Of a DNA stretch of 64,000 nt, positions 1 through 8,560 are shown piece by piece (the stretch's first letter is position 1; each line of letters starts with the position of its first letter). The notes beneath the pieces were generated by a model. The model did no database searches. It was not told the DNA's origin and saw only the letters and a list, made by a program, of their open reading frames with translations. The position numbers and the translations under genes were made by a program. The stretch covers positions 1-64,000 of the forward strand of contig NZ_FNPL01000013.1 in assembly GCF_900107305.1 (NCBI RefSeq), given 5' to 3'. This stretch comes from Thermoactinomyces sp. DSM 45892. Lineage in GTDB: Bacteria > Bacillota > Bacilli > Thermoactinomycetales > Thermoactinomycetaceae.

Positions 1-945
1 GCCACGGGAGTAACGGGTCCGCAAGGAGAAACGGGTCCGCAAGGCCCTACCGGAGCCCCCGGATCGGCAGCCAATACCGGAGCCACGGGAGTAACGGGTC
101 CGCAAGGAGAAACGGGCCCACAAGGCCCTACCGGAGCCCCCGGTTCAGCGGCCAATACTGGAGCCACGGGAGTAACGGGCCCGCAAGGAGAAACGGGCCC
201 CCAAGGTCCGACAGGCCCTACGGGATTTGCTGGAGCTACCGGAGAAACGGGCCCGCAAGGTCCGACAGGCCCTACGGGATTTGCTGGGGCCATCGGAGAA
301 ACCGGCCCGCAAGGGGGGCCGGGTCCCACTGGAATAACCGGCCCCCAAGGTCCGTCGGGTCCCACTGGATTTGCTGGGGCTACCGGAGAAACGGGCCCCC
401 AAGGTCTGCCGGGTCCCACCGGATTTGCTGGAGCCACCGGAGAAACGGGTCCACCAGGTTTCACCGGGGCTACCGGAGTAGGGGAGACCGGAGCCACGGG
501 AGTAACGGGTCCGCAAGGAGAAACGGGCCCGCAAGGCCCTACCGGAGCCCCCGGATCGGCAGCCAATACCGGAGCTACCGGAGTAACGGGTCCGCAAGGA
601 GAAACGGGCCCGCAAGGCCCTACCGGAGCCCCCGGTTCAGCGGCCAATACTGGAGCCACGGGAGTAACTGGCCCGCAAGGAGAAACGGGCCCCCAAGGTC
701 CGACAGGCCCTACGGGATTTGCTGGGGCCATCGGAGAAACCGGCCCGCAAGGGGAGCCAGGTCCCACTGGAATAACCGGCCCCCAAGGTCTGCCGGGTCC
801 CACCGGATTTGCTGGAGCCACAGGAGTAACCGGTCCGCAAGGAGAAACGGGCCCGCAAGGCCCTACCGGGGTAACTGGCCTACAAGGGGAAACAGGTCCG
901 CAAGGGGAAGCAGGCCCACAAGGTCCAACGGGTCCTACTGGTCCT
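1..945 (+). repeat. Collagen-coding compound tandem repeat
   Basis: Nine-base Gly-X-Y units form higher-order blocks. The block coding [19 protein letters not shown] followed by APGSAANT is seen at 1-78 (partial), 79-159, 490-570 and 571-651. A second block type, with [16 protein letters not shown], is seen at about 214-312 and 694-753. Repeats of this size are also where short-read assembly can collapse. Confidence 0.9.
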
Positions 946-1449
946 AATATAGCAATCGAGGGATTCTCTGTTTTCCGTCCAACGGGTACGAGTACTTCCG
1001 CGAGTGAAATATTGGCTGGCTGGACAGCTCCAGCAAACACTCCCTACTATATAGGAAGTAATTTCAATCCAAACACCGGAGTGTATACTGTTCCGGAAAC
1101 TGGAAAATACTCGATGAAGGCAGTTATTAGTTATACGACAACAGCAACGATCACTGCCCAAATTGGTGCAAATGTTAATCCGGCTTTTGCTATTCAACGA
1201 ACGGCACCTATAGATACAACTTTGGTTTCGGGTTTGTTCCCCGTATTAGATGTAAACATTCTATTGATTCTTACCTTAAGAGTGATTTTGGGGAATGCTT
1301 CCATTACATTAGTAGGAGACTTTGATTTAGATGCAGGGGATCAGGTTTCGATTGCTTATCAGGCAAATGGATTAGTGATTAGTTTAGATATAGGCGGAGA
1401 TGCTGCTTTACCTTCAGGCACAGTTTGGTCCGTGCATCGATTGACCTAG
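1..1449 (+). CDS. Collagen-like spore surface (BclA-type) protein, 5' truncated by window edge
   Basis: Frame 1 is open from the first base to the TAG at 1447-1449, giving the last 482 residues. About 315 residues are Gly-X-Y triplets rich in GPQ, GET, GPT and GAT, then from about 950 a C-terminal domain of about 165 residues of the C1q/BclA-CTD type ([14 protein letters not shown] segment, alternating beta strands). Thr in the Y position is the usual O-glycosylation site of BclA-type exosporium filaments. The collagen part is built from larger units, the clearest being an 81-bp block at 79-159, 490-570 and 571-651. Compound repeats like this change length readily. The N-terminal anchoring region lies outside the window. 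GC content is higher than in the neighbours because of Gly/Pro codons. Minus-strand open frames over this stretch are shadows of the repeat. Family is clear; the exosporium location is inferred. Confidence 0.9.
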   Translation, partial: ATGVTGPQGETGPQGPTGAPGSAANTGATGVTGPQGETGPQGPTGAPGSAANTGATGVTGPQGETGPQGPTGPTGFAGATGETGPQGPTGPTGFAGAIGETGPQGGPGPTGITGPQGPSGPTGFAGATGETGPQGLPGPTGFAGATGETGPPGFTGATGVGETGATGVTGPQGETGPQGPTGAPGSAANTGATGVTGPQGETGPQGPTGAPGSAANTGATGVTGPQGETGPQGPTGPTGFAGAIGETGPQGEPGPTGITGPQGLPGPTGFAGATGVTGPQGETGPQGPTGVTGLQGETGPQGEAGPQGPTGPTGPNIAIEGFSVFRPTGTSTSASEILAGWTAPANTPYYIGSNFNPNTGVYTVPETGKYSMKAVISYTTTATITAQIGANVNPAFAIQRTAPIDTTLVSGLFPVLDVNILLILTLRVILGNASITLVGDFDLDAGDQVSIAYQANGLVISLDIGGDAALPSGTVWSVHRLT

Positions 1450-1480
1450 AGCACCATATATCGTTTCACCCATATTTCAG

Positions 1481-1530
1481 AACGAGCCTGTATATCGTCT
1501 TATCGATTACAGGCTTGTTTCAATTTTTTT
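1481..1530 (+). terminator. Rho-independent terminator of the collagen-like gene
   Basis: The stem AGCCTGTA (from 1485) pairs with TACAGGCT ending at 1514 and is followed by a T-rich run at 1518-1530. Confidence 0.8.
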
Positions 1531-1598
1531 ATCATAAATGGGTTATACTTTCTTACTAAGAGAAAACATCATTGATCAAAGAGAGGTGTTATACACAA

Positions 1599-2618
1599 AT
1601 GAAAGCAATTAAATCCAAAGGAACATGGAAAAAAAGAATGCTCATCACTTTCATAACCCTTATAGGACTAACTATTGCTGGAGTTAGTTATTGGAATCTT
1701 TCTCCCGTTCCAAAATCATTTTTGATTAAAAGAGCATTTGAAGGTGGCGTATTCACCCCATCTGCCGTGCATGGCGATGCTGAAAATAAAACAACAATCA
1801 CGAAAGATGTCGATTATCAGTCTAAATTTCCAGATGGGAAATTAGACATCATCTATCCGAAAAAGCGTACAGGTGAAACTCCAACTATTTTTTGGGTGCA
1901 CGGTGGTGGATTTGTGGGAGGGGATAAATCAAATATCACTGGGTATGCGGTAGAGTTGGCTTCCCATGGTTATACCGTGGTGAATATCAACTATGCCCTT
2001 GCTCCAAAAAGAAGATATCCTACACCCGTACTTCAACTAGGTGAGGCATACGAATACATGAAGAAAAATGATAAAAAATATGGCGTAAACCTAGATCGAG
2101 TCTATTTTGCTGGAGACTCTGCTGGAGCACAGATATCAAGTCAATTCGCTAACATTCAGACCTCGAAAGAGTATGCCAAATTAAACAAAATAGATGCGAT
2201 TGTAGATCCGACTACGATAAAAGGCATGTTGCTATTTTGCGGCCCGTACAATATGCCGAATCTAGCTAAGATGGAAACAAGTAAAAAGATACAAGACTTT
2301 CTACGTACCACTGGATGGGCATACATGGGTAGAGAAGATTGGGAAGGGTTACCGGAAGTAAAAATAGCGGCTGTTTTAAACCATGTCACAGAAAAATTTC
2401 CTCCTTCCTTTATTACTGATGGGAATACGAAATCATTTGAAGATCAAGGGAGGGAACTAGCTGCTGCATTACAGAGAAAGGGGGTTTATGTAGATGCTCT
2501 TTTCTTTGATAAAAGAGAGTTTGGGGAGTTAGCACATGAATTTCAATTTAAAATGAATACCACAGCAGCACAAAAAACCTTTAACCAGGTTCTAGAATTT
2601 TTAAGAAAAAACAGGTAA
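1599..2618 (+). CDS. Alpha/beta hydrolase (esterase/lipase, HGGG family), membrane-anchored
   Basis: 339 residues. An N-terminal basic stretch and one hydrophobic segment (about residues 14-32) suggest a signal anchor, placing the catalytic domain outside the cell. The hormone-sensitive-lipase hallmarks are present: HGGGFVGG oxyanion motif, GDSAGA nucleophile elbow, and a C-terminal AHEF holding the likely catalytic His. The open frame extends back to a TTG at 1572, but AGAGAGGTG at 1580-1588 sits correctly for ATG 1599. Substrate unknown. Single gene after a terminator; about 70 bases separate it from the peptidase. Confidence 0.8.
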   Translation: MKAIKSKGTWKKRMLITFITLIGLTIAGVSYWNLSPVPKSFLIKRAFEGGVFTPSAVHGDAENKTTITKDVDYQSKFPDGKLDIIYPKKRTGETPTIFWVHGGGFVGGDKSNITGYAVELASHGYTVVNINYALAPKRRYPTPVLQLGEAYEYMKKNDKKYGVNLDRVYFAGDSAGAQISSQFANIQTSKEYAKLNKIDAIVDPTTIKGMLLFCGPYNMPNLAKMETSKKIQDFLRTTGWAYMGREDWEGLPEVKIAAVLNHVTEKFPPSFITDGNTKSFEDQGRELAAALQRKGVYVDALFFDKREFGELAHEFQFKMNTTAAQKTFNQVLEFLRKNR

Positions 2619-2688
2619 ACCCTTCTGTATTAATGCGAAAACGGTGTTACAATATACGCATACCCTTGACGAGGAGAGGAAGTCCATT

Positions 2689-3807
2689 ATGATTAACCAA
2701 CAAAGAATACTTGATGAATTTATTGAACTTGTACAAGTGGACAGCGAAACAGGGGACGAGCGTGCGATTTGTGACCTGTTGAAACAGAAGCTAACCGATC
2801 TTGGCCTAGATGTAGTCGAAGATGGCTCAGCAGCTGTAACAAAGTATGGTGCTGGTAACTTGATTGCGACCCTAAAGGGGAGTGTGGAAGATGCTCCTAC
2901 GATCTATTTTACTTGCCACATGGATACCGTTACTCCGGGAAAAGGGATTAAGCCGATTATCAAAGATAACCACATCTATTCAGATGGAACAACCATTCTG
3001 GGTAGTGACGATAAGGCTGGATTGGCAGCCATCTTAGAAGGAATTCGTGTGCTACAAGAGCAGAAAGTGCCTCACGGTACGATTCAATTGGTTTTGACGA
3101 TTGGAGAAGAATCGGGATTAGTAGGTGCTCGCCACTTAGAAAGACAATATGTAAAAGCTGATTTCGGATTTGCTTTAGACTCCAATGGGCCTGTAGGGGA
3201 AATCATCGTGAGTGCGCCATCTCAGGTGAAGATCCTCGCCCGCATTCATGGTCGTGCGGCGCATGCAGGAGTAAATCCGGAAGCAGGTATTAGTGCCATT
3301 CAAGTGGCTAGTCGTGCTATTTCTCGTATGCCACTCGGGCGAATTGATGAAGAAACGACAGCGAACATCGGTAGTTTCCACGGAGGTACTGCAACCAACA
3401 TCGTGACAGAATACGTGGAAATTCTAGCGGAGGCTCGGAGCCGTAATGAAGAAAAACTCCATCAACAAGTAGAAAAAATGGTACAAGGATTCCAGTCCGC
3501 GGCTGCTGACTTTGGTGCAACAGCAGATGTGAAAACCAATGTCCTTTATCCAGGATTCTCCTTTACAGAAGAAGACTTAGTGGTCCAGAAAGCAGTTGCG
3601 GCTGTGAAACGGATTGGTCGTACGCCGGCGATTGGTGGAAGTGGTGGTGGTAGTGATGCCAACGTGATAGCTGGATACGGTATTCCAACTGTCAACTTTG
3701 GAATCGGGTATAAGAAAATACATACTACGGAAGAGCATATGCCGATAGAAGAGCTTAACAAAGCCGCTGAGTTGTTTGTAGCAGTTGCACAGGAATGCGC
3801 CGAATAG
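2689..3807 (+). CDS. M20 family peptidase, peptidase T-like (YqjE-like)
   Basis: 372 residues, the length of B. subtilis YqjE. It shows the metal-site pattern of M20 di/tripeptidases: HMDTV (His and Asp ligands), GSDDKAG (bridging Asp), GEESGLVGAR (general-base Glu and ligand Glu), and a C-terminal GGGSDAN segment. Expected to be a cytosolic zinc aminopeptidase acting on tripeptides or short peptides. The open frame reaches back to 2644, but the GAGGAGAGGA purine tract at 2669-2680 positions ATG 2689 as the start. Monocistronic, followed by a hairpin at 3830-3856. Confidence 0.87.
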   Translation: MINQQRILDEFIELVQVDSETGDERAICDLLKQKLTDLGLDVVEDGSAAVTKYGAGNLIATLKGSVEDAPTIYFTCHMDTVTPGKGIKPIIKDNHIYSDGTTILGSDDKAGLAAILEGIRVLQEQKVPHGTIQLVLTIGEESGLVGARHLERQYVKADFGFALDSNGPVGEIIVSAPSQVKILARIHGRAAHAGVNPEAGISAIQVASRAISRMPLGRIDEETTANIGSFHGGTATNIVTEYVEILAEARSRNEEKLHQQVEKMVQGFQSAAADFGATADVKTNVLYPGFSFTEEDLVVQKAVAAVKRIGRTPAIGGSGGGSDANVIAGYGIPTVNFGIGYKKIHTTEEHMPIEELNKAAELFVAVAQECAE

Positions 3808-3829
3808 GAAGAAAATGTTTTGTTTTATC

Positions 3830-3856
3830 AAAAGCTCTTGATGATGCAGGGCTTTT
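3830..3856 (+). terminator. Terminator after the peptidase T-like gene
   Basis: AAGCTCTTG pairs imperfectly with CAGGGCTTT around the loop ATGAT and is followed by TTTTTTC. Confidence 0.6.
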
Positions 3857-3949
3857 TTCTTTTTGTCTCAGAAAAGGAAGAAATGGCGTATGAACAACCC
3901 TTTCTTTGGAAAAATAACGCTAATCACAACGAAACAGGAGACAGAAAAT

Positions 3950-5131
3950 ATGAATGTGGTCTTTTTCCTTACAGGTTTACTTTTAGTGTTCGTATTGGGA
4001 TATATCGCCAGTCATAATCGGAAAGATATTAAGCTGAAGCCTATTATCGTGATGCTTGTAGTAGAAGCAATTCTCACCTTTTTTATGCTAAGTACAGAAG
4101 TGGGGATTACGATAGTATCGGGTGTTTCAAAAGCATTTCACAAGTTAGTCGTGCTCGGAATCAGTGGAGTCGACTTTGTATTTGGCGGGTTAGAAAACAA
4201 TGGGGCATCTACCTTTTTTCTTGATGTGCTATTACCGATTGTCTTTATCTCGGTATTGATCGGGATCTTAAGTCACTATCACATACTGCCATTTATCATT
4301 CGGGTGATCGGACTCGGATTAAGTAAGTTAAACGGTATGGGAAAACTGGAGAACTATGTAGCTGTCTCTTCCGCGATCTTGGGACAATCTGAAGTGTTCC
4401 TTACCACTAAGAAGCAACTTGGGTCAGTATCAAAGCGGCGTCTTTATACGTTATGTACATCGGCGATGAGTGCGGTTAGTATCGCAATCGTAGGGGCATA
4501 TATGACGATGGTGGAGCCTAGATACGTTGTTGTGGCCATTATCATCAATATCTTTTCCGCTCTTATCATCGCCAATCTCATTAACCCTTACGACCTCGGA
4601 GATGAGGACGATTTAGCGATCGAGCAATCAGCAGAGAAGGTTAATCTCTTTCAAGCCATTAGCGAGAGCATTATGGATGGTTTTAAGGTGGCGATTATCG
4701 TGGCAGCGATGTTGATTGGTTATATAGCGCTAATTAACTTCATCAACTACTTGTTTACGTTTGTCTTCCACATCTCATTCCAAACCATACTTGGTTACAT
4801 CTTCGCACCGGTTGCCTTCTTGATGGGAGTGCCTTTCGAGGAAGCAGTGAAAGCAGGTAGTGTGATGGCAACAAAACTAGTAACAAATGAGTTTGTCGCG
4901 ATGCTTGACTTCCAAAATGTGTCTAAGCAGCTCTCCGCTAAAACCGTCGGGATCGTTTCTGTTTTCCTAGTCAGTTTCGCTAATTTTAGCTCGATCGGGA
5001 TTATTACCGGTGCAATTAAGGCATTGAATGAGAAAAAGGGAGATGAGGTAGCGAAGTTTGGTTTGAAATTATTGTACGGTTCTACCTTAGCGTCGATCTT
5101 ATCGGGTACGATTGTGGGATTGTTTTTGTAA
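3950..5131 (+). CDS. nupC: Concentrative nucleoside transporter (NupC/CNT family)
   Basis: 393 residues, the usual NupC length, with around ten hydrophobic segments. CNT signatures are visible: GQSEVFLTTK in the middle third and a C-terminal region with VTNEFVAMLDF and ANFSSIGIITGAI. Imports nucleosides by H+ or Na+ symport. The open frame starts at 3863, but the first 29 codons overlap the upstream terminator. CAGGAGAC at 3931-3938 points to ATG 3950, the normal family start. The salvage enzymes that would use its substrate are about 18 kb away at 22.9-27.2 kb. Gene symbol by family resemblance. Confidence 0.88.
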   Translation: MNVVFFLTGLLLVFVLGYIASHNRKDIKLKPIIVMLVVEAILTFFMLSTEVGITIVSGVSKAFHKLVVLGISGVDFVFGGLENNGASTFFLDVLLPIVFISVLIGILSHYHILPFIIRVIGLGLSKLNGMGKLENYVAVSSAILGQSEVFLTTKKQLGSVSKRRLYTLCTSAMSAVSIAIVGAYMTMVEPRYVVVAIIINIFSALIIANLINPYDLGDEDDLAIEQSAEKVNLFQAISESIMDGFKVAIIVAAMLIGYIALINFINYLFTFVFHISFQTILGYIFAPVAFLMGVPFEEAVKAGSVMATKLVTNEFVAMLDFQNVSKQLSAKTVGIVSVFLVSFANFSSIGIITGAIKALNEKKGDEVAKFGLKLLYGSTLASILSGTIVGLFL

Positions 5132-5138
5132 ATAAAAG

Positions 5139-5170
5139 AGCATCCTGTCTAGACAGTAGGATGCCTTTTT
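5139..5170 (+). terminator. Terminator after nupC
   Basis: GCATCCT pairs with AGGATGC around GTCTAGACAGT, followed by CTTTTT. Confidence 0.85.
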
Positions 5171-5333
5171 ATATCTGAGTGGTTCCGCACCAAACATCGA
5201 AAAACGTTATTTTTCAGTAGTATCTGTACCTTAATCCGCGTTCTCTTATCCGCGCATGACATGTACAAATACTGTCAAAATAGAATACATTGATAGAGAA
5301 TCATAAAATAGAAAAGGAAAAGAGGAAATAGCT

Positions 5334-5537
5334 ATGAAGTGTGGATCAATCCCTCGAAGCTTCATAAATAAAATGGTCTTCATAACATTAAGTGATATAA
5401 CAACAAAATTTAGTGGAAGATTACTCAGGATTACTCGAAATGCAATATATGTGCGTACGAAAACTAGGATAGAACAAGTTCCTTGCACATATATTCGATC
5501 TATTAAACTATGTTCCAAATGCTGTACCACTAGATAA
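5334..5537 (+). CDS. Small hypothetical protein, DUF2642/YuzF-like
   Basis: 67 residues, ATG preceded by AAAAGAGGAAATAGCT, a good ribosome site. The middle (VFITLSDITTKFSGRLLRIT, then IYVRTK, then VPCTYIRSIKL) fits the small beta-barrel pattern of DUF2642 proteins, which have a V-x-T-x(4)-G-x-L core and end in P-x-x-x-I. It lies alone in a 780-bp gap, between two similar 30-base stretches (5193 and 5556) and before a strong hairpin. Four Cys, two of them adjacent. Function unknown and assignment tentative. An antisense frame of 105 codons covers it but has no ribosome site. Confidence 0.42.
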   Translation: MKCGSIPRSFINKMVFITLSDITTKFSGRLLRITRNAIYVRTKTRIEQVPCTYIRSIKLCSKCCTTR

Positions 5538-5562
5538 GAAAAAAGAATATACCTAAACATCA

Positions 5563-5613
5563 AAAAACGCTATTCTTTTCAGTATACAACTGAGAGCATA
5601 GCGTTTTCTTTAA
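5563..5613 (+). terminator. Terminator after the small hypothetical gene
   Basis: AAAACGCTAT and ATAGCGTTTT form a 10-bp stem. Inside it CAGT and ACTG extend the hairpin; CTTT follows. Confidence 0.7.
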
Positions 5614-5950
5614 GGATCAACAACATCAACATGAGTTTTATTTGTACGCTCAGGAATTGTAAAAGCAAGAATCAGGCTTTTATCTTTGTGTAGATGAATG
5701 GAGCATTTTAGAAAAAGGGACATACGATGAATTTAATAAAGGAAAAAAGAGTAAGGAAAGATAGGCTTTGATGAGTAGTGGAAAGATGGTTTGGAATTTG
5801 GGCTAATTGCAATTCATCATGGATTTGCTGCCTCTCCCTGTCAGGACAACTTCTTTATTGAATAAGATAGGCAATTGCTTGGCAAGGTCTCTGTGCACTA
5901 AATAAGGTGGACTAAAATATATTGAAAAAGGGAGCAGATTTAGTCAGGAG
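5614..5950. other. Intergenic region with a possible gene remnant
   Basis: No complete gene found. A short open stretch at 5663-5764 (+) ends in residues GFYLCVDEWSILEKGTYDEF and looks protein-like, but it has no start codon and a stop lies just upstream. It may be the 3' scrap of a decayed gene. The rest is AT-rich and contains the leader of the next collagen-like gene. Confidence 0.35.
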
Positions 5951-5959
5951 GTGAGTAAT

Positions 5960-6859
5960 ATGTCTTATCCGAATATACCGAATGTAAGCCCAAATATTAA
6001 TTTGACTCGAGACGATGCGATTAATTTACTTTTATCTTCGATTGCCCTAGAAGAACTAGGATTGAGTCATATTATTAATGCAGAAGGAGAGAAATTGCAG
6101 TACGTGCTCGGAACGCTTCCAGGGATTTCGTCAGCATTAAATCCTACGCTTACGGATCTTTTAGTGATCAATCAAAGTGTTAAAGATACCATTAACGTAA
6201 TAGCTAAGAAAGAATGGATCTTAAACGAGAAATTAGAGAATGTCTTGGATTCGGCCGGTGGTTCGCTGAATGCAGGTCCACAAGGCCCTGCAGGTCCACC
6301 AGGCGCTCCAGGTCCACAAGGTGATATTGGTTCACCAGGTGCTACGGGACCACAGGGTGCTACGGGACCACAAGGTCCGACAGGTCCACAAGGTGCTACG
6401 GGACCACAAGGTTTCACTGGTCCAACGGGTGCTATATCTGAAGGATTTGCGAATGGGATTAGTAGTATTGTACCCTATCCGCCTAATACGAGTACTGGAG
6501 TTACGTGGGATACTATTTCTTTCGGTGGATCTGGTATTACAATTACACCTGGTGTCGCAGGAATTACTCTTGAAGGGGGTCATAACTATTTAATCAGTGC
6601 TTCTCTTTCTGGACGTTCTGTGGCTGGAACTAACGATAGTGGAATGTTTGAGTTGAACTTGGATGGAGTCTTAGTCCCAACTGCACAGTCAATTCTACAT
6701 GGTCCTAGCCAAAATGCAGATGGCTCTCTTCAAGTAGTGCTTCCAGTTTCTCTACCAAGTCAGGTCCTTACAGCACAAGTAAATCTGATTGGAGCAACAG
6801 GTCAAACCCTTGCTCTAGAGGATGGTTTAGTAAGTATTACGATATTGAAAGTAACGTAA
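5960..6859 (+). CDS. Collagen-like spore surface protein with conserved exosporium-type N-terminus
   Basis: 299 residues. Residues 1-95 form a helical domain containing [20 protein letters not shown] and [18 protein letters not shown], a leader seen on many Bacillus collagen-like spore proteins. Residues about 100-155 are Gly-X-Y triplets ([12 protein letters not shown] and GATGPQG runs). The remainder is a beta-rich C1q/BclA-CTD-like domain. AGGAGG at 5946-5951 with 8-base spacing selects ATG 5960 over the GTG at 5951. Same general class as the protein at 1-1449 but with a much shorter collagen stalk. A terminator follows. Likely self-trimerising; location on the spore is inferred. Confidence 0.88.
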   Translation: MSYPNIPNVSPNINLTRDDAINLLLSSIALEELGLSHIINAEGEKLQYVLGTLPGISSALNPTLTDLLVINQSVKDTINVIAKKEWILNEKLENVLDSAGGSLNAGPQGPAGPPGAPGPQGDIGSPGATGPQGATGPQGPTGPQGATGPQGFTGPTGAISEGFANGISSIVPYPPNTSTGVTWDTISFGGSGITITPGVAGITLEGGHNYLISASLSGRSVAGTNDSGMFELNLDGVLVPTAQSILHGPSQNADGSLQVVLPVSLPSQVLTAQVNLIGATGQTLALEDGLVSITILKVT

Positions 6860-6863
6860 GGGA

Positions 6864-6892
6864 ACCCCTTCAAAAGAAGGGGCCTTTTTTTC
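6864..6892 (+). terminator. Terminator after the second collagen-like gene
   Basis: CCCCTTC pairs with GAAGGGG around AAAA, followed by CCTTTTTTT. Confidence 0.9.
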
Positions 6893-6990
6893 GCTGTTTT
6901 CCTCTATTTAAGAAGGATTCCATAGTACATAGATAGAATAAATCAAAATGTAAAAATATTTAAAATATATTCGTTTGAGGAGGAATTATA

Positions 6991-8373
6991 TTGAAGAAGG
7001 CGATCCGCAAGACAGCCATGGGGCTCATGCTCTCGATCCCGTTGGTCTTTACAACAGCGTTTGCTTCAGGAGTTCCTGTGCAAGAAAAAAGGCATGCTAA
7101 ACCTCGTGTTTCTGAGGAGAGAATTTATCGTGATATTGCTTGGATGGCAAGTAAGGATGATGCTCGTATGGCAGGCACTCCAGGTGAGCATCGAGCGGCG
7201 AAGGTGATCGCACAACGCTTTAAAAAATTAGGCTTTGATGTAAAGATGCAGAGATTTCCGTTTACTCGCTTTGAGAGTCGTGGGGCAGCACTAACGGTTA
7301 GTCAGCCTGAGAATAAATCGTTTGAGACGGCTCCCCTAACCTATTCTCCGAGTACACCAGCTAAAGGGCTGAGTGCAGATTTAGTATATGCTGGGTTGGG
7401 CGCAGAGAGTGACTTTGCTTCTCTGGATGTAAAAGGAAAGATCGCCCTGATCAAGCGTGGAAACCTTACTTTCTACGATAAAACACAAAATGCGGCGAAA
7501 GCAGGAGCGATTGGGGTTGTGATCTTTAATAACACCACGGGTAAGTTAGGTGGAACACTCGGACAGCAAACAAGTATCCCTGCAATTGGTCTTACGGATA
7601 CAGATGGTGCTGTTTTGACTAATTTGTTAAGTAGTGGCCAAAAGGTGACGACGACCATGAAGGCGGACACCAAAGTGATCAATACGTACTCGCAAAATGT
7701 GATCGGTACTTACAAGGCGAAAAATGCAAGGAAGGCGAAGACCCTTGTAGTGGGTGCACATTATGATGGCGTTGACTCAGCAGCGGCTAATGATAATGCC
7801 TCTGGAACAGCTACGATGTTAGAAGTGGCGCGTCTAGCTTCCCAGAAGAAGCTAGATATGAATGTAAGATTTATCGCGTTTGGTGCGGAAGAAGCTGGAT
7901 TGGTTGGATCTGAGTTTTATGCACAGTCCCTAAAACCAGAAGAAGCTGCGAAGATTTCTGGCATGATCAACATGGATATGGTTGGAGTTGGGGATAAGGT
8001 GAGTGTGTTAACTGCCTCTGCAGATGCACAATCCTTTGTGGCAGACTTGGCAGTCGAGAAAGCGGAAGAGTTACAGATTACCCCGATTAGAGGGTTTTCT
8101 ACTCGAAGCGATCATGCTTCTTTTGAACCACTAGGCATCCCAGTTGCTTTCTTGCATGTAAGTGAAGATCCATACTACCACAGCGACCAAGACACGTTAG
8201 ATAAAATCCAGAAGCCAAACCTGAAAAATGTGGGAACACTTGTCACGAACTTAGTTCTCGATATCGCGAATAACAATTCCGGGTCACCAGCAAAGGGACA
8301 AATGCAACTTCTAAACGAAGTCCAAGTGAAACAAGCTCATCACGATCACGGTGTGAACTTCGTAACGAAATAA
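6991..8373 (+). CDS. Secreted M28 zinc aminopeptidase with PA domain (YwaD-like)
   Basis: 460 residues with a TTG start placed by GAGGAGGAATTATA. A signal peptide (KKAIRK, hydrophobic core, AFA-SG cleavage site) covers about the first 25 residues. A protease-associated (PA) domain spans roughly 120-225. The M28 catalytic domain follows with GAHYDGVDSAAANDNASG (His and bridging Asp), FGAEEAGLVGS (catalytic Glu pair), MINMDMVG (Asp) and YYHSDQDT (His), so the co-catalytic zinc site is complete. It would release N-terminal amino acids from extracellular peptides. The Hyp catabolic cluster starts 190 bases downstream, so it could feed imino acids into it. That link is inference. Confidence 0.9.
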   Translation: MKKAIRKTAMGLMLSIPLVFTTAFASGVPVQEKRHAKPRVSEERIYRDIAWMASKDDARMAGTPGEHRAAKVIAQRFKKLGFDVKMQRFPFTRFESRGAALTVSQPENKSFETAPLTYSPSTPAKGLSADLVYAGLGAESDFASLDVKGKIALIKRGNLTFYDKTQNAAKAGAIGVVIFNNTTGKLGGTLGQQTSIPAIGLTDTDGAVLTNLLSSGQKVTTTMKADTKVINTYSQNVIGTYKAKNARKAKTLVVGAHYDGVDSAAANDNASGTATMLEVARLASQKKLDMNVRFIAFGAEEAGLVGSEFYAQSLKPEEAAKISGMINMDMVGVGDKVSVLTASADAQSFVADLAVEKAEELQITPIRGFSTRSDHASFEPLGIPVAFLHVSEDPYYHSDQDTLDKIQKPNLKNVGTLVTNLVLDIANNNSGSPAKGQMQLLNEVQVKQAHHDHGVNFVTK

Positions 8374-8379
8374 GGTAAG

Positions 8380-8426
8380 ATGGGAAAGCATCAGACTCTC
8401 GATGGGTCGGGTGCTTTTTCTTTTAT
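8380..8426 (+). terminator. Terminator after the M28 peptidase
   Basis: AAGCATCAGACTCTCGATGG region pairs AAGCA with TGCTT, with CTTTTTCTTTT following. Confidence 0.6.
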
Positions 8427-8466
8427 GTAAAATATAAATTTTTATATATAAAATTAAGATAATTAA

Positions 8467-8495
8467 TTGTTCCATGAAGTATCTTTTGATACAAT
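8467..8495 (+). promoter_or_regulatory. Predicted sigma-A promoter of the hydroxyproline cluster
   Basis: TTGTTC at 8467-8472, 17-base spacer, TACAAT at 8490-8495. It lies 65 bases before the gntR-type gene and overlaps the dyads at 8479-8519. Confidence 0.55.
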
Positions 8496-8519
8496 AGGTA
8501 TTGATAAAAGGTAATACCT
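8479..8519. promoter_or_regulatory. Paired palindromes, likely GntR-family operators
   Basis: GTATCTTTTGATAC (8479-8492) is a 5+5 inverted repeat in the promoter spacer. AGGTATT (8496-8502) and AATACCT (8513-8519) form a second one across the expected transcription start. The position suits autoregulation by the adjacent FadR-type regulator. Confidence 0.5.
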
Positions 8520-8560
8520 TTAGATAATTTACTATTTATGCTTGTGGGGTTGAGAAGAAG

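Noticed and set aside
1-945. Regular short repeats that could suggest a CRISPR array
   Set aside because: Units are contiguous and in frame with no unique spacers, and they translate to collagen triplets.
145-1197. Minus-strand open frames of 156, 73 and 105 codons over the collagen region
   Set aside because: They are antisense shadows of the Gly-X-Y repeat, Arg/Ser/Gly-rich with no ribosome sites; the plus frame codes a recognisable collagen-like protein.
5246-5563. 105-codon minus-strand frame over the small hypothetical gene
   Set aside because: No ribosome site and hydrophobic nonsense composition; the plus-strand 67-codon frame has a good site and a plausible domain.
6172-6593. Overlapping frames in both directions over the second collagen segment
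   Set aside because: Low-complexity repeat shadows of the gene at 5960-6859.
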